Source: Pseudomonadota bacterium
GTDB taxonomy: Bacteria; Pseudomonadota; Gammaproteobacteria; Burkholderiales; Burkholderiaceae_C
Assembly: GCA_021804595.1 (NCBI GenBank)
Contig: JAJZHH010000002.1
Location: forward strand, 1-38,204
Length of the DNA stretch: 38,204 nt
Reading direction: 5' to 3'
Within the stretch, counting starts at the first letter, position 1; each line of letters starts with the position of its first letter. The notes under the pieces are model-generated. The model saw only the letters and a program-made list of their open reading frames with translations, was not told where the DNA came from and made no database searches. The position numbers were made by a program, and so were the translations under genes. Of the stretch, positions 21,147 to 30,344 are shown one piece after another.

Positions 21147-22247
21147 TCAATGGCTGCGTTCGAATTCGCGCATGTAGTCGACCAGCGCCTGCACGCCGGC
21201 CAGCGGCATCGCGTTGTAGATGCTCGCGCGCATGCCGCCGACCGACTTGTGGCCCTTGAGCTGCAGCAGCCCGTGGCGCTGGGCGCCGGCCAGGAAGTCG
21301 GCGCCCAGCGCCTCGTCACGCAACTGGAACGGCACGTTCATGCGCGAGCGGCAGGCCGCGTGGACGCGGTTGACGTAAAGCGCCGAGGCGTCGATGCAGC
21401 CATACAGCAGCGCGGCCTTCGCCGCGTTCCTCGCCGCGATCGCGTCGAGCCCGGCGAGCGCGCCTTCGCGCTGGCGCTTGATCCACTGGAAGACGAGGCC
21501 GGCCACATAGATGGCCCAGGTCGGCGGCGTGTTGATCATCGAGCCGTTGGCCGCGGCGACGCCGTAGTCGAACACCGTCGGGCAAGCCGGCAGCGCGTGG
21601 CCGAGCAGGTCGCGGCGCACGATGACCAAGGTCAGCCCGGCCGGTCCGATGTTCTTCTGCGCGCCGGCGTAGACGCAGCCGTGCGCGGCGATGTCGAAGC
21701 GTCGCGACAGGATCATCGACGACGCGTCGGCGACCAGCGGCGCCGTCACCCCCTGCGGCGGCTGCTCGAACTCGACGCCGTCGATCGTCTCGTTGACGCA
21801 GTAATGCAGGTAGCGCGCGTCGTCGCGCAGGCGCCAGCTCGAGCGCGGCGCAATCGTGCCGGGCGCGTCGGCGTTGTCGGCGGCGACTTGCACGTCGCAG
21901 TAGCGCGCGGCCTCGTGCCGGCTCTTGCGCGACCACGACCCGGTCAGCAGGTAGTCGGCCGCAGCGCCTTGCGACAGGTTCAGCGGCACCAGCGCGTTCT
22001 GCGCCAGCGCACCGCCCTGCATGAACAGCACCGCGTAATCGGCCGGCACTTCGAGCAGCTCGCGCAGATCGGCTTCGGCCTGCGCGAAGATCTCGCCGAA
22101 CTGAGCTCCGCGATGGCTCATTTCCATCACGCCGATGCCGCTGCCGTGCCAGTCGAGCATTTCGGCGGCGGCCTGTTGCAGCACGTCGTCGGGAATCGCC
22201 GCCGGGCCGGCCGAGAAGTTGTAGGGGCGGGTTGCGGCGTCAGGCAT
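21147..22247 (-). CDS. serC: Phosphoserine aminotransferase
   Basis: SerC transaminates 3-phosphohydroxypyruvate to phosphoserine in serine synthesis and acts in pyridoxine synthesis. The 366-residue protein has [18 protein letters not shown] at the N terminus, VMEMSHRG, the FMQGGALAQ phosphate-binding loop, and the PLP lysine in [13 protein letters not shown]. The end carries [11 protein letters not shown], the substrate-binding Arg region. The start [12 protein letters not shown] at 22247 overlaps the gyrA end by 8 nt, which implies translational coupling; a longer start at 22313 would lie deeper in gyrA and adds no homology. gyrA-serC-pheA is a common betaproteobacterial order. Confidence 0.97.
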   Translation of the reverse strand: MPDAATRPYNFSAGPAAIPDDVLQQAAAEMLDWHGSGIGVMEMSHRGAQFGEIFAQAEADLRELLEVPADYAVLFMQGGALAQNALVPLNLSQGAAADYLLTGSWSRKSRHEAARYCDVQVAADNADAPGTIAPRSSWRLRDDARYLHYCVNETIDGVEFEQPPQGVTAPLVADASSMILSRRFDIAAHGCVYAGAQKNIGPAGLTLVIVRRDLLGHALPACPTVFDYGVAAANGSMINTPPTWAIYVAGLVFQWIKRQREGALAGLDAIAARNAAKAALLYGCIDASALYVNRVHAACRSRMNVPFQLRDEALGADFLAGAQRHGLLQLKGHKSVGGMRASIYNAMPLAGVQALVDYMREFERSH

Positions 22248-24849
22248 CGGCCGCTCCGGCGCCGGCCTCGGGCGCATCGGGAGCTTCAGCAGCGTCGGGC
22301 GCGTCGGCGGCATCCGACTCGGCGACGCGTTGCACGCCGATCAGCTCGGCACCGTCGTCGAGCGCGATCAGCGTCACGCCCTGCGTGGCGCGACCGAGCT
22401 CGCGGATTTCGGCCACGCGGGTGCGCACCAGCACGCCGGTGTCGGTGATGAGCATGATCTCGTCGGCTTCGCGCACCAGGCAGGCGGCGACGACGCGGCC
22501 GTTGCGCTCGCTGGTCTGGATCGCGATCATGCCCTTGGTGCCGCGCGCATGGCGCGTGTACTCGACGATCGGCGTGCGCTTGCCGTAGCCGTGCATGGTC
22601 GCCGTCAGCACGCATTGCGTTTCGTCCTCGGCGACCAGCAGCGCGATCACGCTCTGGCCGTCGTCGAGGTTCATGCCGCGTACGCCGCGCGCCTCGCGGC
22701 CCATCGGACGCACGTCCTCCTCGTCGAAGCGCACCGCCTTGCCGGCGTCGGAGAACAGCATCACGTCGTGGCGGCCGTCGGTGATCGCCGCGCCGATCAG
22801 GTAGTCGTCGTCGTCGAGCGCGCAGGCGATGATGCCGGCGCTGCGGCGGTTGGCGAACGCGGTCAGCGGCGTCTTCTTCACCGTGCCGCGCGCCGTCGCC
22901 ATGAACACGTAATGATCGTCGTCGAAGGTCTTCACCGGCAGCACCGCGGTGACCTTCTCGCCTTCGCCGAGCGGAAACAGGTTGACCAGCGGGCGCCCGC
23001 GCGAGCCGCGCCCGCCTTGCGGTGCCTCGTAGACCTTCATCCAGTACACGCGGCCGCGGTTCGAGAAGCACAGCAGCATGTCGTGGGTGTTGGCGACGAA
23101 CAGCTGGTCGATCCAGTCGTCCTCCTTGGTCCCGGTGGCCAGCTTGCCGCGTCCGCCGCGGCGCTGCGCGCGGTATTCCAGCGCCGGCTGGCTCTTGACG
23201 TAGCCGACGTGCGAGATCGTCACCACCATGTCCTGCGGCGCGATCAGGTCCTCGACGTCGAGCTCGGTCGCGTTGGCCTCGACGGTCGAGCGCCGCGCGT
23301 CGTTGAACTCGGTCTTCAGCGCGGCCAGCTCGTCGGCGATGATCTGGGTGATGCGCTCGGGGCGCGACAGGATGTCGAGCAGGTCGGCGATCTGCGCCAT
23401 CACGTCCTTGTATTCCTGGACGATCTTGTCCTGCTCGAGCCCGGTCAGGCGCTGCAAACGCATCTGCAGGATTTCCTGCGCCTGGTTTTCCGACAGGCGG
23501 TAGCCGTCGTCCTTGAGGCCGAAGCGCGCCTCGAGGTCCTCGGGCTGGAAGTCCTCGGGGCGACCTTCGACGCGCGCGAGCATCGCGCGCACCTCGCCGG
23601 GGGCCCACACTTCGGCCAGCAGGCGCTCGCGCGCGATCGGCGGCGTCGGTGCCGCCTTGATCAGCTCGATCATGCGGTCGACGTTGGCCAGCGCCACCGC
23701 CAGCCCCTCGAGCACGTGGCCGCGTTCGCGCGCGCGGCGCAGCTCGTAGACGCTGCGTCGGGTCACCACCTCGCGGCGGTGCTTCAGGAAGGCCTGCAGC
23801 ATCTGGCGCAGGTCGAGCAGCCGCGGCTGGCCGTCGACCAGGCACACCATATTGACGCCGAAGGTGTCCTGCAGCTGGGTCTGCTTGTACAGCTTGTTCA
23901 GCACCACTTCGGCCAGCTCGCCGCGGCGCAGTTCGATGACCACCCGCATGCCGGACTTGTCCGACTCGTCCTGGATGTGGCTGATGCCCTCGATCTTCTT
24001 CTCGCGCACCAGCTCGGCGATGCGCTCGAGCAGCGTGCGCTTGTTGACCTGATAAGGCAGCTCGTCGACGACGATGGCCTGGCGCTGGCCGCGGTCGATG
24101 TCCTCGAAATGGCAGCGGGCCCGCATCACGACGCGGCCGCGCCCGGTGCGGTAGGCCTCGCGCACGCCGCTCAGGCCGTAGATGATGCCGGCGGTCGGAA
24201 AATCGGGCGCCGGGATGAATTCCATCAAGGTCTCGACGTCGGCGTCGGGGTGGCGCAGCAGGTGCTGGCAGCCGTCGACCAGTTCGCCCAGGTTGTGCGG
24301 CGGAATATTCGTCGCCATGCCGACGGCGATGCCGGCTGAACCGTTGAGCAGCAGATTCGGCAGCCGCGCGGGAAGTACCAGCGGTTCCTGTTCCGATCCA
24401 TCGTAATTGGGGCCGAAATTGACGGTTTCCTTGTCGATATCGGCGAGCATTTCATGGGCGATTTTCGCCAGCCGGATTTCGGTGTAACGCATCGCTGCTG
24501 CGTTATCGCCGTCGACCGAACCGAAATTGCCCTGGCCGTCGACCAGCATGTAGCGCAGCGAGAAATCCTGCGCCATCCGAACGATGGTGTCGTAGACCGA
24601 TTGATCGCCGTGCGGGTGGTATTTACCGATGACGTCGCCGACGATACGCGCCGATTTCTTGTAGGGCCGGTTCCAGGCGTTGCTCAATTCATGCATCGCG
24701 AACAGCACGCGGCGGTGCACCGGCTTGAGCCCGTCGCGCACGTCGGGCAGCGCCCGGCCCACGATCACGCTCATCGCGTAATCGAGGTAGGAGCGGCGCA
24801 TTTCGTCTTCGAGACTGACGGGGAGGGTTTCTTTGGCGTATGCGGACAT
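22240..24849 (-). CDS. gyrA: DNA gyrase subunit A
   Basis: GyrA is the DNA-cleaving and rejoining subunit of gyrase. The 869-residue protein starts [21 protein letters not shown]. The catalytic tyrosine is Tyr122 in [13 protein letters not shown]. The coiled-coil tower and the C-terminal beta-pinwheel follow, and the GyrA box QRRGGRGK near residue 560 is present, so it can wrap DNA and supercoil. The tail ends in a low-complexity Ala/Asp/Glu/Pro stretch. In the quinolone-resistance region the sequence reads [17 protein letters not shown]: position 83 (same numbering as E. coli) is Gln, with Ser at 84 and Asp at 87. The frame stays open far upstream through the promoter region, which is not coding. 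Confidence 0.98.
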   Translation of the reverse strand: MSAYAKETLPVSLEDEMRRSYLDYAMSVIVGRALPDVRDGLKPVHRRVLFAMHELSNAWNRPYKKSARIVGDVIGKYHPHGDQSVYDTIVRMAQDFSLRYMLVDGQGNFGSVDGDNAAAMRYTEIRLAKIAHEMLADIDKETVNFGPNYDGSEQEPLVLPARLPNLLLNGSAGIAVGMATNIPPHNLGELVDGCQHLLRHPDADVETLMEFIPAPDFPTAGIIYGLSGVREAYRTGRGRVVMRARCHFEDIDRGQRQAIVVDELPYQVNKRTLLERIAELVREKKIEGISHIQDESDKSGMRVVIELRRGELAEVVLNKLYKQTQLQDTFGVNMVCLVDGQPRLLDLRQMLQAFLKHRREVVTRRSVYELRRARERGHVLEGLAVALANVDRMIELIKAAPTPPIARERLLAEVWAPGEVRAMLARVEGRPEDFQPEDLEARFGLKDDGYRLSENQAQEILQMRLQRLTGLEQDKIVQEYKDVMAQIADLLDILSRPERITQIIADELAALKTEFNDARRSTVEANATELDVEDLIAPQDMVVTISHVGYVKSQPALEYRAQRRGGRGKLATGTKEDDWIDQLFVANTHDMLLCFSNRGRVYWMKVYEAPQGGRGSRGRPLVNLFPLGEGEKVTAVLPVKTFDDDHYVFMATARGTVKKTPLTAFANRRSAGIIACALDDDDYLIGAAITDGRHDVMLFSDAGKAVRFDEEDVRPMGREARGVRGMNLDDGQSVIALLVAEDETQCVLTATMHGYGKRTPIVEYTRHARGTKGMIAIQTSERNGRVVAACLVREADEIMLITDTGVLVRTRVAEIRELGRATQGVTLIALDDGAELIGVQRVAESDAADAPDAAEAPDAPEAGAGAADA

Positions 24850-25152
24850 GCGGGTCGGTGCGCCGCGGACCGAAACGGGACGAAGGCGCCGGCAGAAAAT
24901 CGAGCGTTCTATGGTAGCAGCGCGTCTGACGGCGGCGGTCGACGCCGCATCGCCTGCACCGCGGGCCCGAACCCCCGCCTTGGTGGGGGTGGGGCCATGG
25001 CCGCAGCGGGCGCCCTGTGGCAAAATTGACACGACGCGTGCAGTTGAGCGCGGCAGCAGGGCGCGCCGACGCTCGGGCGGTCTACCATGGAACGCGGTGA
25101 CTGCCACAGGATTTCCAGTTTCAGCCCAAACCGTCTCTGAGAGGAAAAAACG
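24850..25152. promoter_or_regulatory. Divergent gyrA / ompA intergenic region
   Basis: This 303-bp stretch has no credible gene. For gyrA (minus strand), TGCTACCAT gives an extended -10 (hexamer at 24911-24916) about 62 nt before the start; no good -35 is visible. For ompA (plus strand), TACCAT at 25083-25088 is a similar -10 candidate, and a perfect TTGACA at 25026-25031 lies too far upstream to pair with it. A GC-rich dyad (24971-24979 with 24982-24990) sits in the middle. Promoter assignments are tentative. Confidence 0.45.
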
Positions 25153-25830
25153 ATGAACAAGACTTACCGGATCGCCAAACTGGTTGCCGTCGCGGCCCTC
25201 GCCGTCGGCGGCATTGCTGCCGCGCAAGCGGCCGACGTCAACAACTGGGTCAGCTCCAGCGGCCAGGTCTGGAAGGACGGCAGCAACTCGCTGTGCTGGC
25301 GCGACGCCTTCTGGACCCCGGCGACCGCGGTCAGCGGCTGCGACGGCGCGATCGTCGCCAAGGCTGCGCCGGCTCCGGCACCGGCACCCGAGCCGGCCGC
25401 CGCGCCTGCGGCTCCGGCGCCGACCCCGGCACCGATGCCGGTCAGCGAAAAGGTCACCTATTCGGCTGACGCCTTCTTCGATTTCGACAAGGCCGTGCTG
25501 AAGCCGGCCGGCAAGCAGGCGCTCGACGAACTCGCCGCGAAGATCAAGGAAGTCAACCTCGAGACCGTGATCTCGACCGGCTACACCGACAGCTTCGGCA
25601 GCGTCGCGTACAACAAGAAGCTGTCGCTGCGTCGCGCCCAGGCGGTCAAGGCCTATCTGGTCGACCAGGGCGTTCCGGCCGACAAGGTCTACCTGGAAGG
25701 CAAGGGCAAGACCGATTTCCGCGTCGACCCGCACAGCTGCCACGGCACCTTCAAGAAGCGCGTCGAGTGCCAGGCGCCGAACCGTCGCGCGGTCGTCGAG
25801 ATCGTCGGTTCGCACACCGTGATGAAGTGA
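25153..25830 (+). CDS. OmpA-family outer-membrane protein
   Basis: This 225-residue exported protein has a Sec signal peptide ([20 protein letters not shown], cut after AAQAA), a short region with two cysteines (LCWRDAFW and SGCDGA), a Pro/Ala-rich linker (about residues 72-97) and a C-terminal OmpA peptidoglycan-binding domain. That domain shows [38 protein letters not shown] and NRRAVVEI; a Cys pair flanks [11 protein letters not shown]. No eight-stranded barrel domain is present, so it is a short OmpA-like anchor and not a full porin-type OmpA. GAGAGGA lies 8-9 nt before the ATG. A strong terminator follows 18 bp after the stop, so it is probably monocistronic and well expressed. Confidence 0.93.
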   Translation: MNKTYRIAKLVAVAALAVGGIAAAQAADVNNWVSSSGQVWKDGSNSLCWRDAFWTPATAVSGCDGAIVAKAAPAPAPAPEPAAAPAAPAPTPAPMPVSEKVTYSADAFFDFDKAVLKPAGKQALDELAAKIKEVNLETVISTGYTDSFGSVAYNKKLSLRRAQAVKAYLVDQGVPADKVYLEGKGKTDFRVDPHSCHGTFKKRVECQAPNRRAVVEIVGSHTVMK

Positions 25831-25848
25831 TCGCACCGCGTTGCGATG

Positions 25849-25875
25849 AAAGCCCCGCTCGGCGGGGCTTTTTTT
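25849..25875 (+). terminator. Rho-independent terminator after the OmpA-family gene
   Basis: AGCCCCGC (25851-25858) pairs with GCGGGGCT (25862-25869) around a 3-nt loop, extended by A-T pairs, and is followed by a run of seven T (25869-25875). This is a textbook intrinsic terminator for the plus strand. Confidence 0.93.
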
Positions 25876-25924
25876 CGCCTGTCGCGCGCGCGGCGGCGAG
25901 CGCGGCTCTGGCATACTTGAGCCG

Positions 25925-26620
25925 ATGAACGTCGAAGCCGCTGAACTGAAGAAATTTGCCGACGCCGCGCACACCTGGTGGGACCCCGAAGGCCCGTTCG
26001 CGACGCTGCATCAACTCAACCCGCTGCGCGTCGAATGGATCGAGAGCCTGGCGCCGGTGGCGGCGCAACGCGTGCTCGACATCGGCTGCGGCGGCGGTCT
26101 GCTCAGCGAGGCTTTGGCCGAGCGCGGCGCCACCGTCACCGGCATCGACCTCGGCGAACGCGCGTTGAAGGTCGCGTCGCTGCACGCGCTGCAAGGCGGG
26201 CTGAGCATCGAGTATCGTCTGGCCGCGGCCGAGCAGCTCGCGCTCGAGCGGCCCGGTGGCTTCGACCTGGTCTGCTGCATGGAAATGCTCGAGCACGTGC
26301 CGCGCCCGGATTCGGTCGTCCACGCTGCGGCGACGCTGGTGCGCCCGGGTGGCTGGGTGATGTTCTCGACGCTGAACCGCAACCTGAAGGCGTTCGCGCT
26401 GGCCATCGTCGGCGCCGAATACCTCGCCGGCGTCGTTCCCAAGGGCACCCACGACTGGTCGAAATTCATCCGTCCCAGCGAGCTGGCCGGGTGGGCGCGC
26501 GCCGCCGGGCTGCAGCCGGTCGCGTTCCGCGGCCTCGAAGTCAACCCGCTCGACCGCAGGATGCGGCTGTCGAGCAACGTCGACGTCAATTATTTCCTCG
26601 CCTGCAGACGCCCGTCATGA
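25925..26620 (+). CDS. ubiG: Ubiquinone biosynthesis O-methyltransferase
   Basis: UbiG performs both O-methylations of ubiquinone synthesis using S-adenosylmethionine. The 231-residue protein has the family start ([19 protein letters not shown]), the SAM-binding motif [10 protein letters not shown] at residues 50-58, and [16 protein letters not shown]. The [19 protein letters not shown] segment is characteristic of UbiG and separates it from other class I methyltransferases. The stop overlaps the gph start (ATGA), so the two are coupled. It lies 49 bp after the terminator of the upstream gene, where a short AT-containing segment (GGCATACTTGAG) could hold its promoter. Confidence 0.96.
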   Translation: MNVEAAELKKFADAAHTWWDPEGPFATLHQLNPLRVEWIESLAPVAAQRVLDIGCGGGLLSEALAERGATVTGIDLGERALKVASLHALQGGLSIEYRLAAAEQLALERPGGFDLVCCMEMLEHVPRPDSVVHAAATLVRPGGWVMFSTLNRNLKAFALAIVGAEYLAGVVPKGTHDWSKFIRPSELAGWARAAGLQPVAFRGLEVNPLDRRMRLSSNVDVNYFLACRRPS

Positions 26621-27279
26621 CGTCGAATCGCTGGGGCGCGGTGCTGTTCGATCTCGACGGCACCTTCGCCGATACCGCGCCCGACCTGGCCGCGGCGCTG
26701 AACCAGGTGCGCGCCACGCGCGGGCTGGCGCCGCTGCCGTTGGCCGCGCTGCGTCCGATGGCCTCGCATGGCGCGCGCGGGCTGCTGCAGGTCGGTTTCG
26801 GCATCGGCCCCGATGCCGCCGAATTCGAAGCGCTGCGGGCCGAATTCCTCGCCGCCTACGCTGCGGCCATCTGCGTGCACACGCGGCTTTACGACGGCAT
26901 CCAGGCGCTGGTCGACGCGTTGGCGCAGCGCGCGCTGCCGTGGGGCATCGTGACCAACAAGGCGACCGTGCTGACGACGCCGCTGCTCGATGCGCTGGCG
27001 CTGCGCCCGGCGCCGGGCTGCGTCGTCTGCGGCGATACCGCGGCGCGACCGAAGCCGGCGCCCGATCCGCTGCTGCACGCTGCCGCGCTGCTCGGCGTCG
27101 ACGCCGCCGCTTGCGTCTACCTCGGCGACGATCTGCGCGACATGCAGGCCGCGCGCGCCGCCGGCATGACCGCCGCGGCGGTGGCCTACGGCTACGGCGC
27201 CGGCAGCGCGCCGCAGGCGTGGGGCGCCGACCTCGTGCTCGCGCATCCGCGCGAGCTGCTGGCGCAGCTCGGCGACTGA
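26617..27279 (+). CDS. gph: HAD-family phosphatase, phosphoglycolate phosphatase type
   Basis: Gph removes phosphate from 2-phosphoglycolate formed in DNA repair and oxygenation reactions. This 220-residue HAD hydrolase has motif I VLFDLDGTFADTAPDLA (nucleophile Asp12, acid Asp14), motif II GIVTNK, motif III lysine in RPKPAPDPLLHA, and motif IV YLGDDLRDMQAARAAGM. The second motif-I position reads GTFADT where GTLVDS or GTLVDT is more common. The ATG overlaps the ubiG stop by 4 nt. The ubiG-gph pair is common in Beta- and Gammaproteobacteria, which supports this subfamily over other HAD phosphatases. Confidence 0.9.
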   Translation: MTSNRWGAVLFDLDGTFADTAPDLAAALNQVRATRGLAPLPLAALRPMASHGARGLLQVGFGIGPDAAEFEALRAEFLAAYAAAICVHTRLYDGIQALVDALAQRALPWGIVTNKATVLTTPLLDALALRPAPGCVVCGDTAARPKPAPDPLLHAAALLGVDAAACVYLGDDLRDMQAARAAGMTAAAVAYGYGAGSAPQAWGADLVLAHPRELLAQLGD

Positions 27280-27292
27280 CCCGGCGCGGCGG

Positions 27293-27901
27293 TCAGCCGC
27301 GCGGCGCGCGCTGCGCCGACTTCGGGCGGAACGCCGCGCACACCGCGTCGTCGCACTCGAGGTAGGGGCCGCCGATCAGGTCGATGCAATAGGGGATCGC
27401 GGCGAACACGCCGGCCACCAGCAGCCGCCCGTCGGCGTCGCGCAGCCCCTCGAGGGTTTCGCGTATGGCTTTCGGCTGTCCGGGAAGGTTGACGATCAGG
27501 CTGCCGCCGCGGATCACCGCGGTCTGGCGGGACAGGATCGCGGTCGGCACGAAATGGCGGCTGATGCGACGCATTTCCTCGCCGAAACCGGGCATTTCGC
27601 GCTCGGCGACGTCCAGCGTGGCCTCCGGCGTGACGTCGCGCGGCGCCGGGCCGGTGCCGCCGGTGGTCAACACCAGCGCGCAGCGTTGCACGTCGGTCAA
27701 TTCGCGCAAGGTCGACGCGATCAGCTCGCGTTCGTCGGGAATCAGGCGCTCGACGCAGTCGACCGGGTTGCGCAACGCGCGACCCAGCCAGTCGCGCAGT
27801 GCCGGCAGCCCCTGGTCGGTGTAGACCCCGCTCGAGGCGCGGTCGCTGATCGACACCAGGCCGATGCGCACCGCGTCGAATCCGTCTTCATTCGCGGCCA
27901 T
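27293..27901 (-). CDS. mogA: Molybdopterin adenylyltransferase (MogA type)
   Basis: MogA adenylylates molybdopterin so that molybdenum can be inserted. The 202-residue protein has the MoCF-domain signatures: IGLVSISDRASSGVYTDQGLP, the LTTGGTGPAPRDVTPEAT loop, MPGFGEEMRR, and SLIVNLPGQPKAIRETLEGL. RASSGVY.D.G is the MogA form and argues against MoaB. It overlaps the end of darP by 14 nt, so the two are transcribed together. It converges with gph with only 13 bp between the stops. Its last 15 residues (FRPKSAQRAPRG) form a basic tail with no known role. Confidence 0.93.
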   Translation of the reverse strand: MAANEDGFDAVRIGLVSISDRASSGVYTDQGLPALRDWLGRALRNPVDCVERLIPDERELIASTLRELTDVQRCALVLTTGGTGPAPRDVTPEATLDVAEREMPGFGEEMRRISRHFVPTAILSRQTAVIRGGSLIVNLPGQPKAIRETLEGLRDADGRLLVAGVFAAIPYCIDLIGGPYLECDDAVCAAFRPKSAQRAPRG

Positions 27902-28412
27902 CGTCGTTGCCTTCGGTCAACTGCTTCAGGTACTGGAACAAGGCGCGGTACTGGCGCGGCGGCTTCGCCGCGGCCTGTTCGGCGCGCACCGCGCGCAGCA
28001 GCGCGCGCAGTTGCTGCGCGTCGGCCTGCGGATGCTGGTCGAGCAGCGCGGTCAGCGCCGCATCGTCGGCCAGCAGGCGGCTGCGCAAGTCCTCGAGCGC
28101 ATGCAGCCGCGCGACCGCCGCGCGGCTGTCGCCGCTGGCCTCGCGCAAGGCTTCGCGCAGCGGCTCGGGGTCGACGTTGCGCATCAGCCGCCCGATGTAC
28201 TGTGCCTGTCGGCGCCGCCCCTCGTGGGCGCGGATGCGGTTGTATTCGCTCAGCGCCGAGCGCAGCGAGTCGGGCAGCGAGAGTGCGTCGAGCCGTGCCG
28301 GGCTGAGCGTGGCCAGCTGTTCGCCGAGTTGCTGCAGCTCGGTCATCTCGCGCTTGCGCTGGCTCTTGCTCGGTGCGGCGTCGTCGTCGAGCGTCGTGTG
28401 CGGGGTTTCCAT
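27888..28412 (-). CDS. darP: Ribosome-associated protein DarP (YjgA, DUF615)
   Basis: DarP/YjgA associates with late 50S ribosome assembly intermediates. The 174-residue protein starts with a charged flexible region and then the family signature SKSQRKREMTELQQLGEQLATL. It continues with ALSEYNRIRAHEGRRRQAQYIGRLMRN, and is helical and charged throughout, as expected for the family. It overlaps mogA by 14 nt downstream. Divergently, pmbA starts 64 bp away, and the darP-pmbA pairing is common in Beta- and Gammaproteobacteria. Confidence in the family is high; details of function come from the E. coli homologue. Confidence 0.93.
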   Translation of the reverse strand: METPHTTLDDDAAPSKSQRKREMTELQQLGEQLATLSPARLDALSLPDSLRSALSEYNRIRAHEGRRRQAQYIGRLMRNVDPEPLREALREASGDSRAAVARLHALEDLRSRLLADDAALTALLDQHPQADAQQLRALLRAVRAEQAAAKPPRQYRALFQYLKQLTEGNDDGRE

Positions 28413-28476
28413 GCGCCGGTATTATCGTCGGCGTCGCGGAGCTCGCGCTCCGCCCTTCATCGCAGGACACCCGAAC

Positions 28477-29823
28477 GTGGCTCAATTCGCCTACAGCAAA
28501 TCGCAGTTCCAGGACCTCGCCGCGCAGGCGATCGACAGCGCGCGCGCGCTCGGCGCCAGCGACGCCGCGGTCGAGGTCTCCGAGGGCCAGGGCCTGAGCG
28601 TGACCGTGCGCCGCGGCCGCGTCGACCAGGTCGAGCACAACACCGACAAGGGGCTGGACGTAACCGTGTACAGCGGCACGCGCCGCGGCCACGCGAACAC
28701 TTCGGATTTCTCGCCCGACGCCATCCGTCGCACTGTGCAGGCAGCGTTCGACATCGCGCGCTACACCGCCGAGGACGATTGCGCCGCGCTGCCCGAAGCC
28801 GAGCTGCTGGCGATGCGCCCGCGCGACCCCGGCTTGTTCCACCCCTGGGACATCGACGTGGGCGCCGCGGTCGAGCTGGCGCGCGTCACCGAGCAGGCCG
28901 CGCTCGACACCGACCGGCGCGTGCGCAACAGCGAAGGCGCCAGCGTGTCGGCGCAGCAGTCGCATTTCGTGCTGGCCAACAGCCGCGGCTTCAGCCACGG
29001 CTACGCCAGCACGCGCCACAGCGTGTCGTGCGTGCCGATCGCGCAGCGCGGCGCCGACATGCAGCGCGATTACTGGTACAGCAGCCGGCGCGACCCCACG
29101 CAGCTGGCGCAGCCCGAAGCGATCGGCCGCTACGCCGCCGAACGCGCGCTGTCGCGCCTGGGCGCTCGCCGCGTGCCGACCGGGCGCTACCCGGTGCTGT
29201 TCGAAGCGCCGCTGGCCGCCGGCCTGATCGGCTCGCTGGTGCACGCGGCCAGCGGCGGCATGCTGTACCGCAAGGCCTCGTTCCTCGTCGACCAGCTCGG
29301 CAAACCGGTGCTGGCCGAACACCTCGACCTCGACGAGGACCCGCGCGAGCCCGACGGCATGGCCAGCGCACCGTTCGACGACGAAGGCGTGCGCACCCGT
29401 GCGCGCCGCGTCGTGCGCGGTGGCCGCCTCGAAGGCTATTTCCTGTCGACCTATTCGGCGCGCAAGCTCGGCATGCCGACCACCGGCAACTCCGGCGGCG
29501 CGCACAACCTGACCCTGAGCAGCCGGCGCACGCGCGCCGACGACGATCTGCCGGCGATGCTGCGCCGGCTGCACCGCGGCCTGTTCGTGATCGAGCTGAT
29601 CGGCCACGGCGTCAATTACGTGACCGGCGACTACTCGCGCGGCGTGATGGGCTTCTGGGTCGACCACGGCGAGATCCAGTACCCGGTGCAGGAAATCACC
29701 ATCGCCGGCAATCTGCGCGAGATGCTGCTGGGCATCGAAGCGGTCGGCGCCGACGTCTGGCGCGGCGGCGCGCGCCACACCGGCTCGGTGCTGCTGGGGC
29801 CGATGACGGTGGCCGGCAGCTGA
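28477..29823 (+). CDS. pmbA: Metalloprotease PmbA (TldE)
   Basis: PmbA is the TldE partner of the TldD/TldE protease complex, which trims small peptides such as microcin precursors and cleaves some antitoxins. The protein is 448 residues, close to the E. coli length of 450. Visible family segments are ASDAAVEVSEGQGLSVTVRRG near the N terminus, GMLYRKASFLVDQLGKPVLAEHL in two parts, the STYSARKLGMPTTGNSGGAHNL stretch, and GVNYVTGDYSRGVMGFW near the end. The start is GTG at 28477, with AGGA 9-10 nt upstream, because the frame upstream of it overlaps darP antisense and has no homology. It is divergent from darP. Confidence 0.95.
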   Translation: MAQFAYSKSQFQDLAAQAIDSARALGASDAAVEVSEGQGLSVTVRRGRVDQVEHNTDKGLDVTVYSGTRRGHANTSDFSPDAIRRTVQAAFDIARYTAEDDCAALPEAELLAMRPRDPGLFHPWDIDVGAAVELARVTEQAALDTDRRVRNSEGASVSAQQSHFVLANSRGFSHGYASTRHSVSCVPIAQRGADMQRDYWYSSRRDPTQLAQPEAIGRYAAERALSRLGARRVPTGRYPVLFEAPLAAGLIGSLVHAASGGMLYRKASFLVDQLGKPVLAEHLDLDEDPREPDGMASAPFDDEGVRTRARRVVRGGRLEGYFLSTYSARKLGMPTTGNSGGAHNLTLSSRRTRADDDLPAMLRRLHRGLFVIELIGHGVNYVTGDYSRGVMGFWVDHGEIQYPVQEITIAGNLREMLLGIEAVGADVWRGGARHTGSVLLGPMTVAGS

Positions 29824-29840
29824 ACGCCGGCGCTCGGCGC

Positions 29841-30344
29841 TCAGCGCACGCGCTCGTAGAGCACGATGTCGAACGCCGGCGCGTCGCCGACGGCGGCGTG
29901 CGGCTGGCGGCTGCGCTCGGCGAAATCGGCGCGTTCCCAGGCCGGGAAATGGGCGTCGCCGTCGGCGCTGGCGTGCACTTCGGTCAGCCACATGCGGCGC
30001 GCCAGCGGCAGCGCGGCGCGGTAGATCTGCGCGCCGCCGATCACGAACACTTCGGGCTCGCCGGCGCAGCGCCGCAGCGCGTCGGCCAGCGAGGCGCAGA
30101 CCTCGGCGCCGACGGCGACGTAGGCCGCGTCGCGGCTGATCACCAGATTGCGCCGCCCGGGCAGCGCGCGCCCCAGCGATTCCCAGGTCTTGCGCCCCAT
30201 CAGCACCGGGTGGCCCAGCGTGGTGCGCTTGAAATGCGCGAGGTCGTCGCGCAGACGCCAGATCAGCGCGTTGCCACGGCCGATCACGCCGTCGGCGCCG
30301 ACCGCGGCGATCAGCGTCAGCGCGGGTTCGCCGGCGGCGGCCAT
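29841..30344 (-). CDS. folA: Dihydrofolate reductase
   Basis: DHFR regenerates tetrahydrofolate with NADPH after thymidylate synthesis. The 167-residue protein contains LTLIAAVGADGVIGRGNALIW, Asp34 in RLRDDLAHFKRTTLGHPV (equivalent to the substrate-binding Asp27 of E. coli), the NADPH-site VLMGRKTWESLG and PGRRNLVISRD, and FVIGGAQIYRAAL. The start at 30344 shares one base with the thyA stop (TGATG), so translation is coupled; a longer frame inside thyA has no homology. The thyA-folA pair joins the enzyme that makes dihydrofolate to the one that recycles it. Confidence 0.96.
   Translation of the reverse strand: MAAAGEPALTLIAAVGADGVIGRGNALIWRLRDDLAHFKRTTLGHPVLMGRKTWESLGRALPGRRNLVISRDAAYVAVGAEVCASLADALRRCAGEPEVFVIGGAQIYRAALPLARRMWLTEVHASADGDAHFPAWERADFAERSRQPHAAVGDAPAFDIVLYERVR

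Noticed and set aside
24971-24990. GC-rich dyad in the gyrA/ompA intergenic region as a terminator
   Set aside because: No T-run on either strand and only a 2-nt loop; no gene ends here for it to terminate.
25026-25031. Perfect TTGACA as the -35 of ompA
   Set aside because: The sequence 16-18 bp downstream is GC-rich with no -10-like hexamer; the nearest TACCAT is about 51 bp further on.
24850-25974. Upstream extension of the gyrA frame to 25974
   Set aside because: It would run antisense through the OmpA-family gene and its terminator; the canonical GyrA N-terminus begins at 24849.
27742-29991. 749-codon minus-strand frame opposite pmbA
   Set aside because: Antisense shadow; pmbA on the plus strand has full-length family similarity, and darP and mogA use a different frame.
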